Positions 28,887 to 36,757 of a stretch of DNA of 39,854 nt are shown in pieces. The notes beneath the pieces are model-generated. The model was not told the origin of the DNA. It searched no databases and saw only the letters and a program-made list of their open reading frames with translations. Source of the stretch: Pseudomonas sp. MN1F (GTDB lineage: Bacteria; Pseudomonadota; Gammaproteobacteria; Pseudomonadales; Pseudomonadaceae); contig NZ_VZII01000019.1 of NCBI RefSeq assembly GCF_009391885.1, forward strand, positions 1 through 39,854, given 5' to 3'. Within the stretch, counting starts at the first letter, position 1, and the number at the start of each line of letters is the position of its first letter. Both the position numbers and the translations under genes were made by a program.

Positions 28887-30230
28887 TCACCGACTTTCAG
28901 GCAGCTCGATCACAAACCGCGTCCAGCCGTCCTGACATTCCGCCCGAATACTCCCGCCATGGGCCTGCACGATCGACCGGGTAATCGCCAACCCCAGCCC
29001 CGCATGCTCGCTGCTGCCTTCCCGTCGCGCCGGGTCCACCCGGTAGAAGCGATCAAACAGACGCGGCAACGCTGCCGCTTCGATTGCCGCCCCGGTATTG
29101 GCCACGCAAATCCGCAACCCCGGCTCCAACGTCACCCGTATCTGCCCGCCTGCCGGGGTAAAGCGCAAGGCATTGTCCAGCAGGTTCGACAGGGCCCGAC
29201 GCAGCATAGGCCGGTCCCCCTGCAATAGCGCCTCGCCCTCGCGCAGTAACTGCACCTGGTTGTCCTCGGCCAGCGGCGCGTAATACTCCAGCAGCGCATC
29301 CACGTCATCGTGCAAGGCCAGCGCGGTCTGCCCCGGCACCAGCAGGCCGTGGTCGGCCTTGGCGAGGAACAGCATGTCGTTGATCATCTGCGCCATCCAC
29401 TGCAGCTCCTCGAGGTTGCCATGCAGTGCCTCGCGGTATTCCTCCAGGCTGCGCGGGCGGGTGAGGGTGACCTGGGTGTGGGTCAGCAGGTTGGACAACG
29501 GTGTGCGCAACTCGTGGGCGATGTCGGCAGAGAACGCCGACAGGCGCTGAAAGGCGTCGTCCAGGCGTTGCAGCATGGCGTTGACGGTAGTGGCCAGCTC
29601 CGCCAGCTCCTCGGGCATCTGCGCCACCGGCAGGCGTGTGGTCAGCGAGCGCGCCGACACGCTGGCGGCCACCTGGCCCATCTGGCGCAAGGGGCGCAGG
29701 CCGCTGCGTGCGGCCCAGGCACCGAGCAGCGCAGTGGCCAGCGCCGACAGCCCGACGGTGAGCCAGATCAGGCGTTGCATGCCCTGCAGAAAGTGCTGGT
29801 GATGGGTGATATCGAGAAACAGCGTCAGTTGCGCAGCCGTCTGAGCGTCCGGCGGCACGGCCAGGCTTCGATAATCGACGCCATCTGCGTGCAGGGTCGT
29901 AAGCCCCGGCGTTGGTGGCGTGCCAGGCAGGCCGTCGCGGCTGGTGAACCAGATCGCGCCGTCGCGGCCAGTGATGCGCAGCGCCAGGTCAGCCTGATGG
30001 TTGAGCTCGTTGCGCAGGGCTGGCAAGCGGCCTTGCAGTTCGTCAGGGCCCTTCAGGCCGGCGAGCTGGCTGCGAAACAGAGAAAGGCGCGACTCCAGCA
30101 GTTGCTGGTCCAGTTCGACGAAATGCTGCTCGCTGGCATGGCTGAACAACAGCCCCGCGCCCAGCGATACGGCGGCAGTACAGCCGGCAAACAGCAGTGC
30201 CAGGCGCGTGCCGAGGGAAAGCCTGCGCAT
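28887..30230 (-). CDS. Heavy-metal-type sensor histidine kinase (CopS/CusS-like)
   Basis: 447 residues. Membrane helix about 8-29, periplasmic domain about 30-152, second helix about 153-173, HAMP about 174-226, then HisKA with phosphorylated H239 in FSADIAHELRTPLSN. The HATPase domain has an N box in LSNLLDNALRFTP and GLGLAITRSI. Architecture and box sequences fit the copper/heavy-metal kinases of the CusS/CopS/IrlB group. Its ATG shares a base with the stop of the response-regulator gene (TGATG), so translation is coupled. The ligand is inferred to be copper from the cupredoxin gene transcribed divergently. Confidence 0.92.
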   Translation of the reverse strand: MRRLSLGTRLALLFAGCTAAVSLGAGLLFSHASEQHFVELDQQLLESRLSLFRSQLAGLKGPDELQGRLPALRNELNHQADLALRITGRDGAIWFTSRDGLPGTPPTPGLTTLHADGVDYRSLAVPPDAQTAAQLTLFLDITHHQHFLQGMQRLIWLTVGLSALATALLGAWAARSGLRPLRQMGQVAASVSARSLTTRLPVAQMPEELAELATTVNAMLQRLDDAFQRLSAFSADIAHELRTPLSNLLTHTQVTLTRPRSLEEYREALHGNLEELQWMAQMINDMLFLAKADHGLLVPGQTALALHDDVDALLEYYAPLAEDNQVQLLREGEALLQGDRPMLRRALSNLLDNALRFTPAGGQIRVTLEPGLRICVANTGAAIEAAALPRLFDRFYRVDPARREGSSEHAGLGLAITRSIVQAHGGSIRAECQDGWTRFVIELPESR

Positions 30231-30910
30231 CAGTCGTGGCGCTCTTCGAGCACGTAGCCCATGCCGCGCACGGTATGGATCAGCTTGTTCGGATGCGGGT
30301 CGTCGATCTTCAGGCGCAGGCGGCGCACCGCCACTTCGATCACGTTGGTGTCACTGTCGAAGTTCATGTCCCACACTTGCGAGGCGATCAGCGATTTGGG
30401 CAGCACCTCGCCCTGGCGGCGCAGCAGCAGCTCGAGCAGGGCGAACTCCTTGGCGGTCAGGTCGATGCGCGTGCCGGCTCGTTCGGCGCGGCGGCGGATC
30501 AGGTCCAGGCGCAGGTCGGCCAGGCTCAGGATGGTGTCCTGGCTGGGGCTGGCGCCGCGGCGCAGCAGGCTGCGTACCCGGGCCAGCAGCTCGGAGAAGG
30601 CGAAGGGTTTGACCAGGTAATCGTCGGCGCCCAGCTCCAGGCCGTGCACGCGGTCTTCGACGGCGTCGCGGGCGGTGAGGAACAGCACCGGGGTGTCCAG
30701 CCCGGCAGTGCGCACGGCCTGCAGAATCTGCCAGCCATCACGCCCGGGCAGCATCACGTCGAGGATCAGCAGGTCGTGGTCGCCGGTCAGGGCCAGGTAC
30801 TGGCCGGTCTCGCCGTCGGTGGCCAGTTCGGTGGCAAAGCCGGCTTCGCTCAGGCCTTGGCTCAGGTACTGGCCGGTGCGGGCCTGGTCTTCGACGATCA
30901 GCAGTTTCAT
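30230..30910 (-). CDS. Response regulator, CopR/CusR-like (OmpR family)
   Basis: 226 residues. Receiver domain with phosphoacceptor D51 in [10 protein letters not shown], acidic pocket E7-D8 and conserved Lys in [14 protein letters not shown]. The C-terminal winged helix reads [13 protein letters not shown] through [15 protein letters not shown] to [11 protein letters not shown]. The [19 protein letters not shown] segment is typical of the CopR/CusR/CzcR subgroup. It partners the downstream kinase and faces the cupredoxin gene across 150 bases containing a candidate binding site. Confidence 0.93.
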   Translation of the reverse strand: MKLLIVEDQARTGQYLSQGLSEAGFATELATDGETGQYLALTGDHDLLILDVMLPGRDGWQILQAVRTAGLDTPVLFLTARDAVEDRVHGLELGADDYLVKPFAFSELLARVRSLLRRGASPSQDTILSLADLRLDLIRRRAERAGTRIDLTAKEFALLELLLRRQGEVLPKSLIASQVWDMNFDSDTNVIEVAVRRLRLKIDDPHPNKLIHTVRGMGYVLEERHD

Positions 30911-30971
30911 GGGGCTCCCACAGGGTCGGGTGATGGCTGAAATGATACGTGACGATGTGCCTGCTCGCCCA

Positions 30972-31002
30972 AGCTGACAAAGTTGTAATCTTCCCGTCAG
31001 CT
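30972..31002. promoter_or_regulatory. Candidate copper-response operator (cop box-like)
   Basis: TGACAAAGTTGTAATC (30975-30990) resembles the CopR/CusR operators of gamma-proteobacteria (TGACA-N3-TTGTAAT form, from memory). It sits inside a longer inverted repeat AGCTGAC (30972-30978) and GTCAGCT (30996-31002). The position between the divergent regulator and cupredoxin genes suits control of both. Not tested. Confidence 0.5.
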
Positions 31003-31060
31003 AACCGCCAGCCGTGCCTTTCTAGAGTGGTCTCATCCCGCTGTGATCTTCGGAGTCATC

Positions 31061-31594
31061 ATGAAACACCTGTTCATCGCTGCCGCTTTGGCCCTGGTCA
31101 GCCTGCCCACCCTGGCCGGCGAGGCGAAAACCTTCGCATTCGGCGAGCCGGCCCCGGCAGCCAAGGCCACCCGCACCGTCGAAGTGGTGCTCAAGGACAT
31201 CGCCTTCGAGCCCAAGAGCCTGCATGTTAAAGCCGGCGAGACCGTGCGCTTCGTGCTGATCAACGAAGGCAAGCTGCCCCATGAGTTCAACCTCGGTGAC
31301 AAGGCCATGCACGCCGAACACCAGAAGCAAATGATCGCCATGCAGGGCAAGATGTACAACGCGGCCATGCAGCATGAGGGCATGGACCATTCGCAGATGG
31401 GCCATGCCCCGATGACCCCTGGCCAGATGGACCACGGTGCCCATGGCCACGGCGGTGGCAACACCGTACTGGTGCAGCCCGGCCAGCGCGCCGAGCTGAC
31501 CTGGACCTTCCGCAAGTCGGCACCGATCGAATTCGCCTGCAACGTGCCGGGGCATTATCAGGCCGGTATGGTCGGGGAGTTGACCATCGAATGA
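31061..31594 (+). CDS. Periplasmic cupredoxin (plastocyanin/azurin-like) with Met/His-rich insertion
   Basis: 177 residues from ATG 31061 (CGGAG ribosome site). Signal peptide MKHLFIAAALALVSLPTLAG, cleavage near LAG-EAK. One cupredoxin fold holds type 1 copper ligands H74 (KLPHEF), C160, H165 and M170 (FACNVPGHYQAGM). Between the first and second ligand lies a loop of about 48 residues (83-130) with nine Met and eight His, spaced much like CopA/CopB/PcoE-type copper-binding repeats. Probably a periplasmic copper carrier or buffer. It is divergent from the copper-type two-component genes, which likely regulate it. Confidence 0.9.
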   Translation: MKHLFIAAALALVSLPTLAGEAKTFAFGEPAPAAKATRTVEVVLKDIAFEPKSLHVKAGETVRFVLINEGKLPHEFNLGDKAMHAEHQKQMIAMQGKMYNAAMQHEGMDHSQMGHAPMTPGQMDHGAHGHGGGNTVLVQPGQRAELTWTFRKSAPIEFACNVPGHYQAGMVGELTIE

Positions 31595-31662
31595 CTGGCA
31601 CTCCAAGGCGGGGTGCAAAACCGGTAGACTAGGGGCAATTTCGAACCTCCAGGTCAGTTTCC

Positions 31663-32493
31663 ATGCACCCCGCTGCCGAACATTCTCCGCTGGGCAAGTC
31701 CAGCGAATACATCGCTACCTACACGCCTTCGTTGCTGTTCCCGATCCCGCGTACGGCCAAATGGGCAGAACTGGGCGTGACGGCCCAGACCCTGCCGTGG
31801 CAGGGCGTGGACTACTGGAACTGCTTCGAGTTGTCGTGGTTGCTGCCCTCCGGCAAGCCGGTGGTGGCCATCGGTGAGTTCGCAATTCCGGCCGATTCGC
31901 CGAACATCATCGAATCGAAGTCGTTCAAGCTCTACCTCAACTCGTTGAACCAGACTGTGTTCGCCTCGATTGGCGAGCTGCAGGCGTGCCTGGTGAAAGA
32001 CTTGTCGGCGGCCGCTGGCAAGCCGGTAGGCGTACAGGTGCGTACCCTGGCTGAAGTGGAGGCCCAGGGTGTGGTGGCGTTGCCTGGGCAGTGCATCGAT
32101 GCGCTGGATGTGGTGATCGACAACTACGAACAGCCGCAACCGGAGTTGCTGAGCTGCAACCCGGAACGCATTGTCGAAGAGACCGTGCACAGCCACCTGC
32201 TCAAATCCAATTGCCCGGTGACCGGCCAGCCGGACTGGGGCAGCGTGGTGGTGGAGTACAAGGGCAGGGCGCTGGACCATGCCAGCCTGCTGACCTACCT
32301 GATCAGCTTCCGCCAGCATGCCGACTTCCATGAGCAGTGCGTGGAGCGGATCTACCTGGACTTGAAGAACCTGCTGCAGCCTGAGCACCTGACCGTGTAT
32401 GCGCGGTATGTGCGCCGCGGAGGGCTGGATATCAACCCGTACCGCAGCACCGGGGCGATCAGCCCGGCGAACCTGCGACTGGTTCGCCAGTAA
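31663..32493 (+). CDS. queF: NADPH-dependent 7-cyano-7-deazaguanine reductase QueF
   Basis: 276 residues, the long two-domain (YqcD) form. It reduces the nitrile preQ0 to preQ1 with two NADPH in queuosine biosynthesis. The QueF motif [11 protein letters not shown] lies in the N-terminal half. The catalytic cysteine is C184 and the acid D191, in [12 protein letters not shown], matching C190 and D197 of E. coli. The C-terminus [13 protein letters not shown] is conserved. The ATG at 31663 is preceded by a weak site (CCAGGTCAG). It is monocistronic, with a terminator just downstream. Confidence 0.97.
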   Translation: MHPAAEHSPLGKSSEYIATYTPSLLFPIPRTAKWAELGVTAQTLPWQGVDYWNCFELSWLLPSGKPVVAIGEFAIPADSPNIIESKSFKLYLNSLNQTVFASIGELQACLVKDLSAAAGKPVGVQVRTLAEVEAQGVVALPGQCIDALDVVIDNYEQPQPELLSCNPERIVEETVHSHLLKSNCPVTGQPDWGSVVVEYKGRALDHASLLTYLISFRQHADFHEQCVERIYLDLKNLLQPEHLTVYARYVRRGGLDINPYRSTGAISPANLRLVRQ

Positions 32494-32505
32494 GTTCTGT
32501 GTAGT

Positions 32506-32532
32506 TGGGGCCGCAAAGCGGCCCCAGTCATT
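32506..32532. terminator. Terminator after queF
   Basis: TGGGGCCGC (32506-32514) pairs with GCGGCCCCA (32518-32526) around AAA, then GTCATTT. It lies between the convergent queF and DUF4404 genes. The core is the same as the topA terminator at 7859. Confidence 0.85.
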
Positions 32533-32796
32533 TCAGATCCCCATGCTGTGCAGCGAGTTGGCAATGCTGCGCAGGGTGGCGGTCAAATCCGGGTGTTCGG
32601 CCTCGAAGCGTTCGATCGCCAGGTTCACCCCGTCGACCACATTGTTGTCCGGCGTGGCTTCCTCGAGCTTCAACTGCGCTTCGATCTGCCTGGCCTCTTC
32701 GTGCAGGGCGGCCAGTTCTTCATCCGAAAGCGGTACGTTGCGGTCCAGTTGCTCGCGCAGGCTGTTCAGGCGCTCTTGCAATTCGCGGGCAGGCAT
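32533..32796 (-). CDS. DUF4404 family small protein
   Basis: 87 residues from the ATG at 32796, which has GGAG eight bases upstream; a longer frame to 32880 lacks support. The sequence MPARELQERLNSLREQLDRN, then LSDEELAALHEEARQIEAQL, is strongly helical and probably coiled-coil; the C-terminus reads NLAIERFEAEHPDLTATLRS. This fits DUF4404, a family of short soluble proteins without known function. It converges with queF. Confidence 0.82.
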   Translation of the reverse strand: MPARELQERLNSLREQLDRNVPLSDEELAALHEEARQIEAQLKLEEATPDNNVVDGVNLAIERFEAEHPDLTATLRSIANSLHSMGI

Positions 32797-32919
32797 CGGT
32801 TGTTCTCCATCAATGGCTTGGCAAGGCATGGACCTCAGCGAAGCGGCAAAGGTTCTCGCCTGTCTCCTAGCGTAATCCACTCGCTGGCGCTTTGCATGAT
32901 CCGTATCAATGGGGCTGTG

Positions 32920-33483
32920 TCAGGGTTTTTCACCCTTGCTGCAGCGCAGGGCAATGTCGGCAAGGCAGGCGTCCAGTTCGTCGAGGTGGTCGATCACCGA
33001 ATGCACGCCCAGGCTGAACAAGGCCAGGGTGGCCTTGCCGCGGGCCAGATCCTGCTCTTGCTGGGTCATGGCCTGCCACTGCCGGGAGGAGAGGTCGCAC
33101 GAGGGGCTGCAGGCTGCCAGGCCCACCGTCCACAAGCCGGCGTTGAGGCCAGATTGCAAAAGCTTTGGCTCACCGCTGACCAGCACGCAGCCCTCCAGGC
33201 GTTCGCTGTCCAGGCTCATCAAGGCCTGCCAGCAAGCGTTTGGTGCCGGCCAGCGTACGCCGTTGACCGCGTGGCCCGGTAGCCAGTCCGGTAGCACGCT
33301 GGCCAGGCGCCTGCTCTGCAGGCTACCCAGGTCGTCCAGCCAGATGCACGGCACCTGCGCGTGGCGCAGGCTGGCCAGCGTTTCGAGGGCGCCAGGGGCG
33401 GGCAGGGGGCTGCCGTCGGTGGCCTGGACCAGGCAACCGCGCAGGCCGAACAGCACAGCGGTAATGGCGGGTGCAGCGAGCAT
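32920..33483 (-). CDS. HAD-superfamily (PhnX-like) protein with lost catalytic aspartates
   Basis: 187 residues. The layout follows the phosphonoacetaldehyde hydrolase-like branch of HAD proteins, as in P. aeruginosa PA2803: motif I strand AVLFGLRGCLV at 9-19, motif II strand CVLVSGEP, and a C-terminal dimer-like helical part. In motif I the expected D-x-D-G-T is G13-L-R15-G-C, so both the nucleophile and the acid/base Asp are absent. It should not be a normal HAD phosphatase, and may be a regulatory or binding protein. It is transcribed minus, divergent from mlaA. The fold is fairly sure and the function unknown. Confidence 0.8.
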   Translation of the reverse strand: MLAAPAITAVLFGLRGCLVQATDGSPLPAPGALETLASLRHAQVPCIWLDDLGSLQSRRLASVLPDWLPGHAVNGVRWPAPNACWQALMSLDSERLEGCVLVSGEPKLLQSGLNAGLWTVGLAACSPSCDLSSRQWQAMTQQEQDLARGKATLALFSLGVHSVIDHLDELDACLADIALRCSKGEKP

Positions 33484-33672
33484 GGTAACGTCCCTGAAAT
33501 AGTCCGCAGGCTATTCGACGATTGTTACCGTGCTGTGACGGGCAACAGTTGTTCACATTTCATTGAGCAAAAATGTGTAAAGCTGTTTATCAGCCTACAA
33601 GGCTCTATACTGCCGCCGTACAGCAGCGCTCGCGAGGCGCTTGCGGCCGAGAAATTCGATGGAGAAATATCT

Positions 33673-34380
33673 ATGCGTAGGATCGGTGCCGGTGTGATCG
33701 AACGAGTCACCCAGGCCTGTGTCTGCGCCAGCTTGTTGCTGGCGCCCGTGGCAGCCACCCATGCCGCCACCGAGGAAGATCCCTGGGAAGCGGTCAACCG
33801 CCCGATCTTCCGTTTCAACGATACGATCGATACCTATGGCCTCAAGCCATTGGCCAAGGGCTACCAGTGGGTCACCCCGCAGTTCTTGCAGGATGGCATC
33901 CACAACATGTTCAACAACGTCGGTGATGTCACCAACCTGGCCAACGACGTTTTGCAATTCAAGCCCCATGCGGCGGGCGTCGACACTGCGCGGCTGATCG
34001 TCAATACCGTGTTCGGCATCGGTGGCTTCTTCGATGTCGGCAGCAAGATGGGCCTGCAGCGCAACGACGAAGACTTCGGCCAGACCCTCGGTCACTGGGG
34101 CGTGCCCAGCGGTCCGTACGTGGTGATCCCGCTGCTCGGCCCGAGCACCGTGCGTGACGGCCTGGCCAAGTACCCGGACACCTACACCGAACCCTACCGC
34201 TACATCAACGACGTGCCGGTGCGTAACTCGATCTTCGCCCTCAACGTGGTCGACACCCGGGCCAGCCTGCTGTCGGCCGAGAAGCTGATCCAGGGTGACA
34301 AGTACATCTTCATCCGTAATGCCTACCTGCAGAACCGCGAGTTCAAGGTCAAGGATGGCGAAGTCGAAGACGACTTCTGA
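33673..34380 (+). CDS. mlaA: MlaA/VacJ family phospholipid-transport protein
   Basis: 235 residues from ATG 33673 (GGAG ten bases upstream); the open frame extends far upstream but lacks a start with a ribosome site. An N-terminal export signal ends in THA-ATEED. The family core begins DPWEAVNRPIFRFND and continues with NMFNNVGDVTNLANDVLQ, FFDVGSKMGLQRNDEDFGQT, GHWGVPSGPYVVIPLLGPST and TYTEPYRYINDVPVRNS. MlaA removes phospholipids from the outer leaflet of the outer membrane for return via MlaFEDB. E. coli MlaA is a lipoprotein, but no lipobox cysteine is present here. A TATACT -10-like box at 33606 lies upstream. It ends in a terminator shared with the convergent PilZ gene. Confidence 0.93.
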   Translation: MRRIGAGVIERVTQACVCASLLLAPVAATHAATEEDPWEAVNRPIFRFNDTIDTYGLKPLAKGYQWVTPQFLQDGIHNMFNNVGDVTNLANDVLQFKPHAAGVDTARLIVNTVFGIGGFFDVGSKMGLQRNDEDFGQTLGHWGVPSGPYVVIPLLGPSTVRDGLAKYPDTYTEPYRYINDVPVRNSIFALNVVDTRASLLSAEKLIQGDKYIFIRNAYLQNREFKVKDGEVEDDF

Positions 34381-34394
34381 TCCTTGCAGGCATG

Positions 34395-34423
34395 AAAACG
34401 GCGACCATCGGGTCGCCGTTTTT
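34395..34423. terminator. Terminator between mlaA and the PilZ gene
   Basis: AAAACGGCGACC (34395-34406) pairs with GGTCGCCGTTTT (34411-34422) around ATCG, with T and A tracts on the two sides. It is suitable as a bidirectional terminator. Confidence 0.92.
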
Positions 34424-34431
34424 AGTTCAGC

Positions 34432-34731
34432 TCAATGCATGGCCAGGATGCGCAGGCCGAACTTCTGCTGCCCGCCGGGCTGATCGGCGATCCACACCAC
34501 CTCGGTACTGGCATGCAGGCCCTTGAGTGCCGGGTGATCGGAGTCGATGCGCACCTCCAGGTGGTCACCGACCTTGAATTGCTGCGGCGCCTGCACCTGC
34601 ATGCCGCTGCTGGAAAGGTCCAGGCACACCGCCGCGATGACCTGCCCCGCATGCAACAGGCTGACCCCGGTGTCGATGCGCATGCGGATGAAATCGCGTT
34701 TCTCGCTGTGGCCGGAGGGTGTATGAGGCAT
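34432..34731 (-). CDS. PilZ domain protein, canonical cyclic di-GMP motif
   Basis: 99 residues, essentially a lone PilZ barrel. Both halves of the cyclic di-GMP motif are intact: R12-DFI-R16 in KRDFIRMR, and D38-L-S-S-S-G43 in CLDLSSSGMQV. An AAGGA ribosome site precedes the ATG. Homologous in position to PA2799, by memory. It is soluble and small, so it probably acts as an adaptor that binds a partner when cyclic di-GMP is high; the partner is unknown. It is convergent with mlaA and divergent from the rssB-like gene. Confidence 0.92.
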   Translation of the reverse strand: MPHTPSGHSEKRDFIRMRIDTGVSLLHAGQVIAAVCLDLSSSGMQVQAPQQFKVGDHLEVRIDSDHPALKGLHASTEVVWIADQPGGQQKFGLRILAMH

Positions 34732-35001
34732 GCTGCATCCTTCCCAATCGGTTGTACTGGTTGGCGTTTTTATAACTCTCGGTGATTTACCCTGTAAAGA
34801 CCAGCGAACTCGACCGACGTATGCTTGAAACGCCTGGCGGATGGGAGTACCGTCTGCGCCTTACGAGGTATCTCGATTGGTTGCCTGGGCCGTGTTCTTG
34901 GCCTACAACTCAAGTAGAGCGTTACCACAGAGTATTCCAGCAGTTGGATGTCAGCCTTGCAGACGCCCCTGCACCAACCCAAATCGGCGCCGTTCGCCCA
35001 C

Positions 35002-36186
35002 ATGCAGAAAATCAGTGCAACGCTGCTGATCATCGATGATGACGACGTGGTCCGTGCGAGCCTCGCCGCCTATCTGGAAGACAGTGGCTTCAGCGTCCTC
35101 CAGGCCGGTAATGGCCAGCAGGGGCTCCAGCTCTTCGAAGAACACCAGCCCGACCTCGTGATCTGCGATCTGCGCATGCCGCAGATGGGCGGCCTCGAAC
35201 TGATCCGCCAGATCAGCGAGCGCGCGCCGCAGTTGCCGGTGATCGTGGTCTCGGGTGCCGGCGTGATGAGCGACGCGGTCGAGGCCTTGCGCCTGGGCGC
35301 TGCCGACTACCTGATCAAGCCGCTGGAAGACCTGGCCGTGCTCGAACACTCGGTGCGCCGGGCGCTTGACCGTTCGCGCCTGGTGCTGGAAAACCAGCGC
35401 TACCGCGACAAGCTGGAAGCGGCCAACCGTGAGCTGGAAGCCAGCCTGCACCTGTTGCAGGAGGACCAGACCGCTGGTCGCCAGGTGCAGATGAACATGC
35501 TGCCGGAAAGCCCCAGTACGCTCGGCGAGTTCACCTTCGAGCACCAGATCATTCCGTCGCTGTACCTGTCGGGCGACTTTGCCGACTACTTCCGCGTGGA
35601 TGAGCGGCGCATTGCTTTCTATCTGGCCGATGTCTCCGGGCACGGTGCGTCGTCGGCATTCGTCACGGTATTGCTGAAGTTCATGACCACCCGGCTGTTG
35701 TTCGAATTCAAGCGCAGCAGCAAGCTGCGCGAGTTCAAGCCCTCGGAAGTGCTCAGCCACATCAACCGCGGCCTGATCAACTGCAAGCTGGGCAAGCACG
35801 TGACCATGGTCGGTGGCGTGATCGACGAAGAAACCGGCCTGCTGACCTACGCCGTGGGCGGCCACCTGCCGCTGCCGGTGCTGTATACCCCGGGCGAGGC
35901 CCGTTACCTGGAAGGCCGAGGCCTGCCGGTAGGGTTGTTCGACGAAGCGAGCTACCAGGACCTGGTGATCGAGCTGCCGCCGCAGTTCAGCCTGAGCCTG
36001 ATGTCCGATGGCATTTTGGACCTTTTGCCTGGGCATACGCTCAAAGATAAAGAAGCTGCCTTGCCGGATATCGTCAAGGCGGCGGGTGGTAGCCTGGATG
36101 GGCTGCGCCAACGATTTGGATTGGCTACGCTTGGGGAGATGCCGGATGATATCGCCCTATTGGTGTTGAGCAGGAACCTTCAATGA
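35002..36186 (+). CDS. rssB: RssB-like response regulator with PP2C phosphatase domain
   Basis: 394 residues from ATG 35002; an in-frame ATG at 34948 would add 18 non-family residues. Neither has a strong ribosome site. The receiver domain (about 5-125) has phosphoacceptor D56 in VICDLRMP and the conserved Lys in YLIKPLED. A coiled linker (about 125-165) leads into a SpoIIE/PP2C phosphatase domain with metal ligands D192 (SGDFADYF), D210 (LADVSGHG), D336 (LMSDGILD) and D382-D383 (MPDDIAL). E. coli RssB, the RpoS adaptor, has lost these residues; the pseudomonad form keeps them. The likely substrate is the phosphorylated STAS protein encoded next. It overlaps that gene by four bases (ATGA). 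Confidence 0.88.
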   Translation: MQKISATLLIIDDDDVVRASLAAYLEDSGFSVLQAGNGQQGLQLFEEHQPDLVICDLRMPQMGGLELIRQISERAPQLPVIVVSGAGVMSDAVEALRLGAADYLIKPLEDLAVLEHSVRRALDRSRLVLENQRYRDKLEAANRELEASLHLLQEDQTAGRQVQMNMLPESPSTLGEFTFEHQIIPSLYLSGDFADYFRVDERRIAFYLADVSGHGASSAFVTVLLKFMTTRLLFEFKRSSKLREFKPSEVLSHINRGLINCKLGKHVTMVGGVIDEETGLLTYAVGGHLPLPVLYTPGEARYLEGRGLPVGLFDEASYQDLVIELPPQFSLSLMSDGILDLLPGHTLKDKEAALPDIVKAAGGSLDGLRQRFGLATLGEMPDDIALLVLSRNLQ

Positions 36187-36665
36187 GTACCGGTAGAATC
36201 CAGTTCGCCGAGCAGAGCGGTACCTTTGTACTGAAATTCGTCGGTGAAGTGCGCCTGACCCTGTGTTCGGCGCTGGATGCGACGATCGAGAAGATTTTCA
36301 CCGCGCTGAACTTCTCGACCATCGTCATCGACCTGACCGAAACCGAAAGCATCGACAGCACCACCCTGGGCCTGCTGGCCAAGCTGTCGATCCTGTCGCG
36401 GCAGAAGGTGGGCCTGTTGCCGACCGTGGTCACCACCAACCCGGACATTTCGCGCCTGCTGCAATCGATGGGCTTCGACCAGGTGTTCAACATCGTCGAC
36501 CGCCCGGTGCCACGCCCCGAGTGCCTGACTGACCTGCCGTCGCAGGATCAGAACGAGGACGTGGTGCGTTCCAAGGTGCTGGAGGCGCACAAGATTCTCA
36601 TGGGGCTCAATGACTCCAACCGCGAAGCCTTCCATGACCTGGTGAATGCACTGGAGCGGACCTGA
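36183..36665 (+). CDS. rssC: STAS-domain anti-sigma factor antagonist (RssC-like)
   Basis: 160 residues. A STAS domain fills about residues 5-110, with the phosphorylatable serine S59 in ESIDSTTLGLLAKLS, equivalent to the D-S-S-G site of SpoIIAA. A C-terminal extension (about 115-160; DQNEDVVRSKVLEAHKILMG, LNDSNREAFHDLVNALERT) is helical. It overlaps rssB by four bases, so phosphatase and substrate are made together: partner-switch logic. The expected anti-sigma kinase (RsbW/SpoIIAB type) is not in the window. From memory the pair matches PA2798-PA2797. A regulatory link to RpoS is reported for this family, but the mechanism here is inference. Confidence 0.85.
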   Translation: MSTGRIQFAEQSGTFVLKFVGEVRLTLCSALDATIEKIFTALNFSTIVIDLTETESIDSTTLGLLAKLSILSRQKVGLLPTVVTTNPDISRLLQSMGFDQVFNIVDRPVPRPECLTDLPSQDQNEDVVRSKVLEAHKILMGLNDSNREAFHDLVNALERT

Positions 36666-36704
36666 TCTGCTGCGGCTACACCAGCCTTCAAGACGGGTGA
36701 GGTC

Positions 36705-36737
36705 CCTGCAGGAGCGGCTTCAGCCGCGAAGGAGGCC
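36705..36737. repeat. REP-like palindromic element, GCGGCT stem variant
   Basis: CCTGCAGGAGCGGCTTCAGC starts the element. Stem GCGGCT (36714-36719) with AGCCGC (36722-36727), then GAAGGAGGCC. The flanks match the P. putida REP consensus but the stem differs from that at 12393. It lies between the convergent STAS and PhoD-like genes. Confidence 0.7.
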
Positions 36738-36757
36738 AGCAAGGTCTCCAGGCCTGG

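Noticed and set aside
31580..31630. TTGACC and TAGACT as a queF promoter, and a TGGCAC...TGC sigma-54-like pattern.
   Set aside because: The sigma-70 boxes are 39 bases apart, and the GG-to-GC spacing is nine rather than ten.
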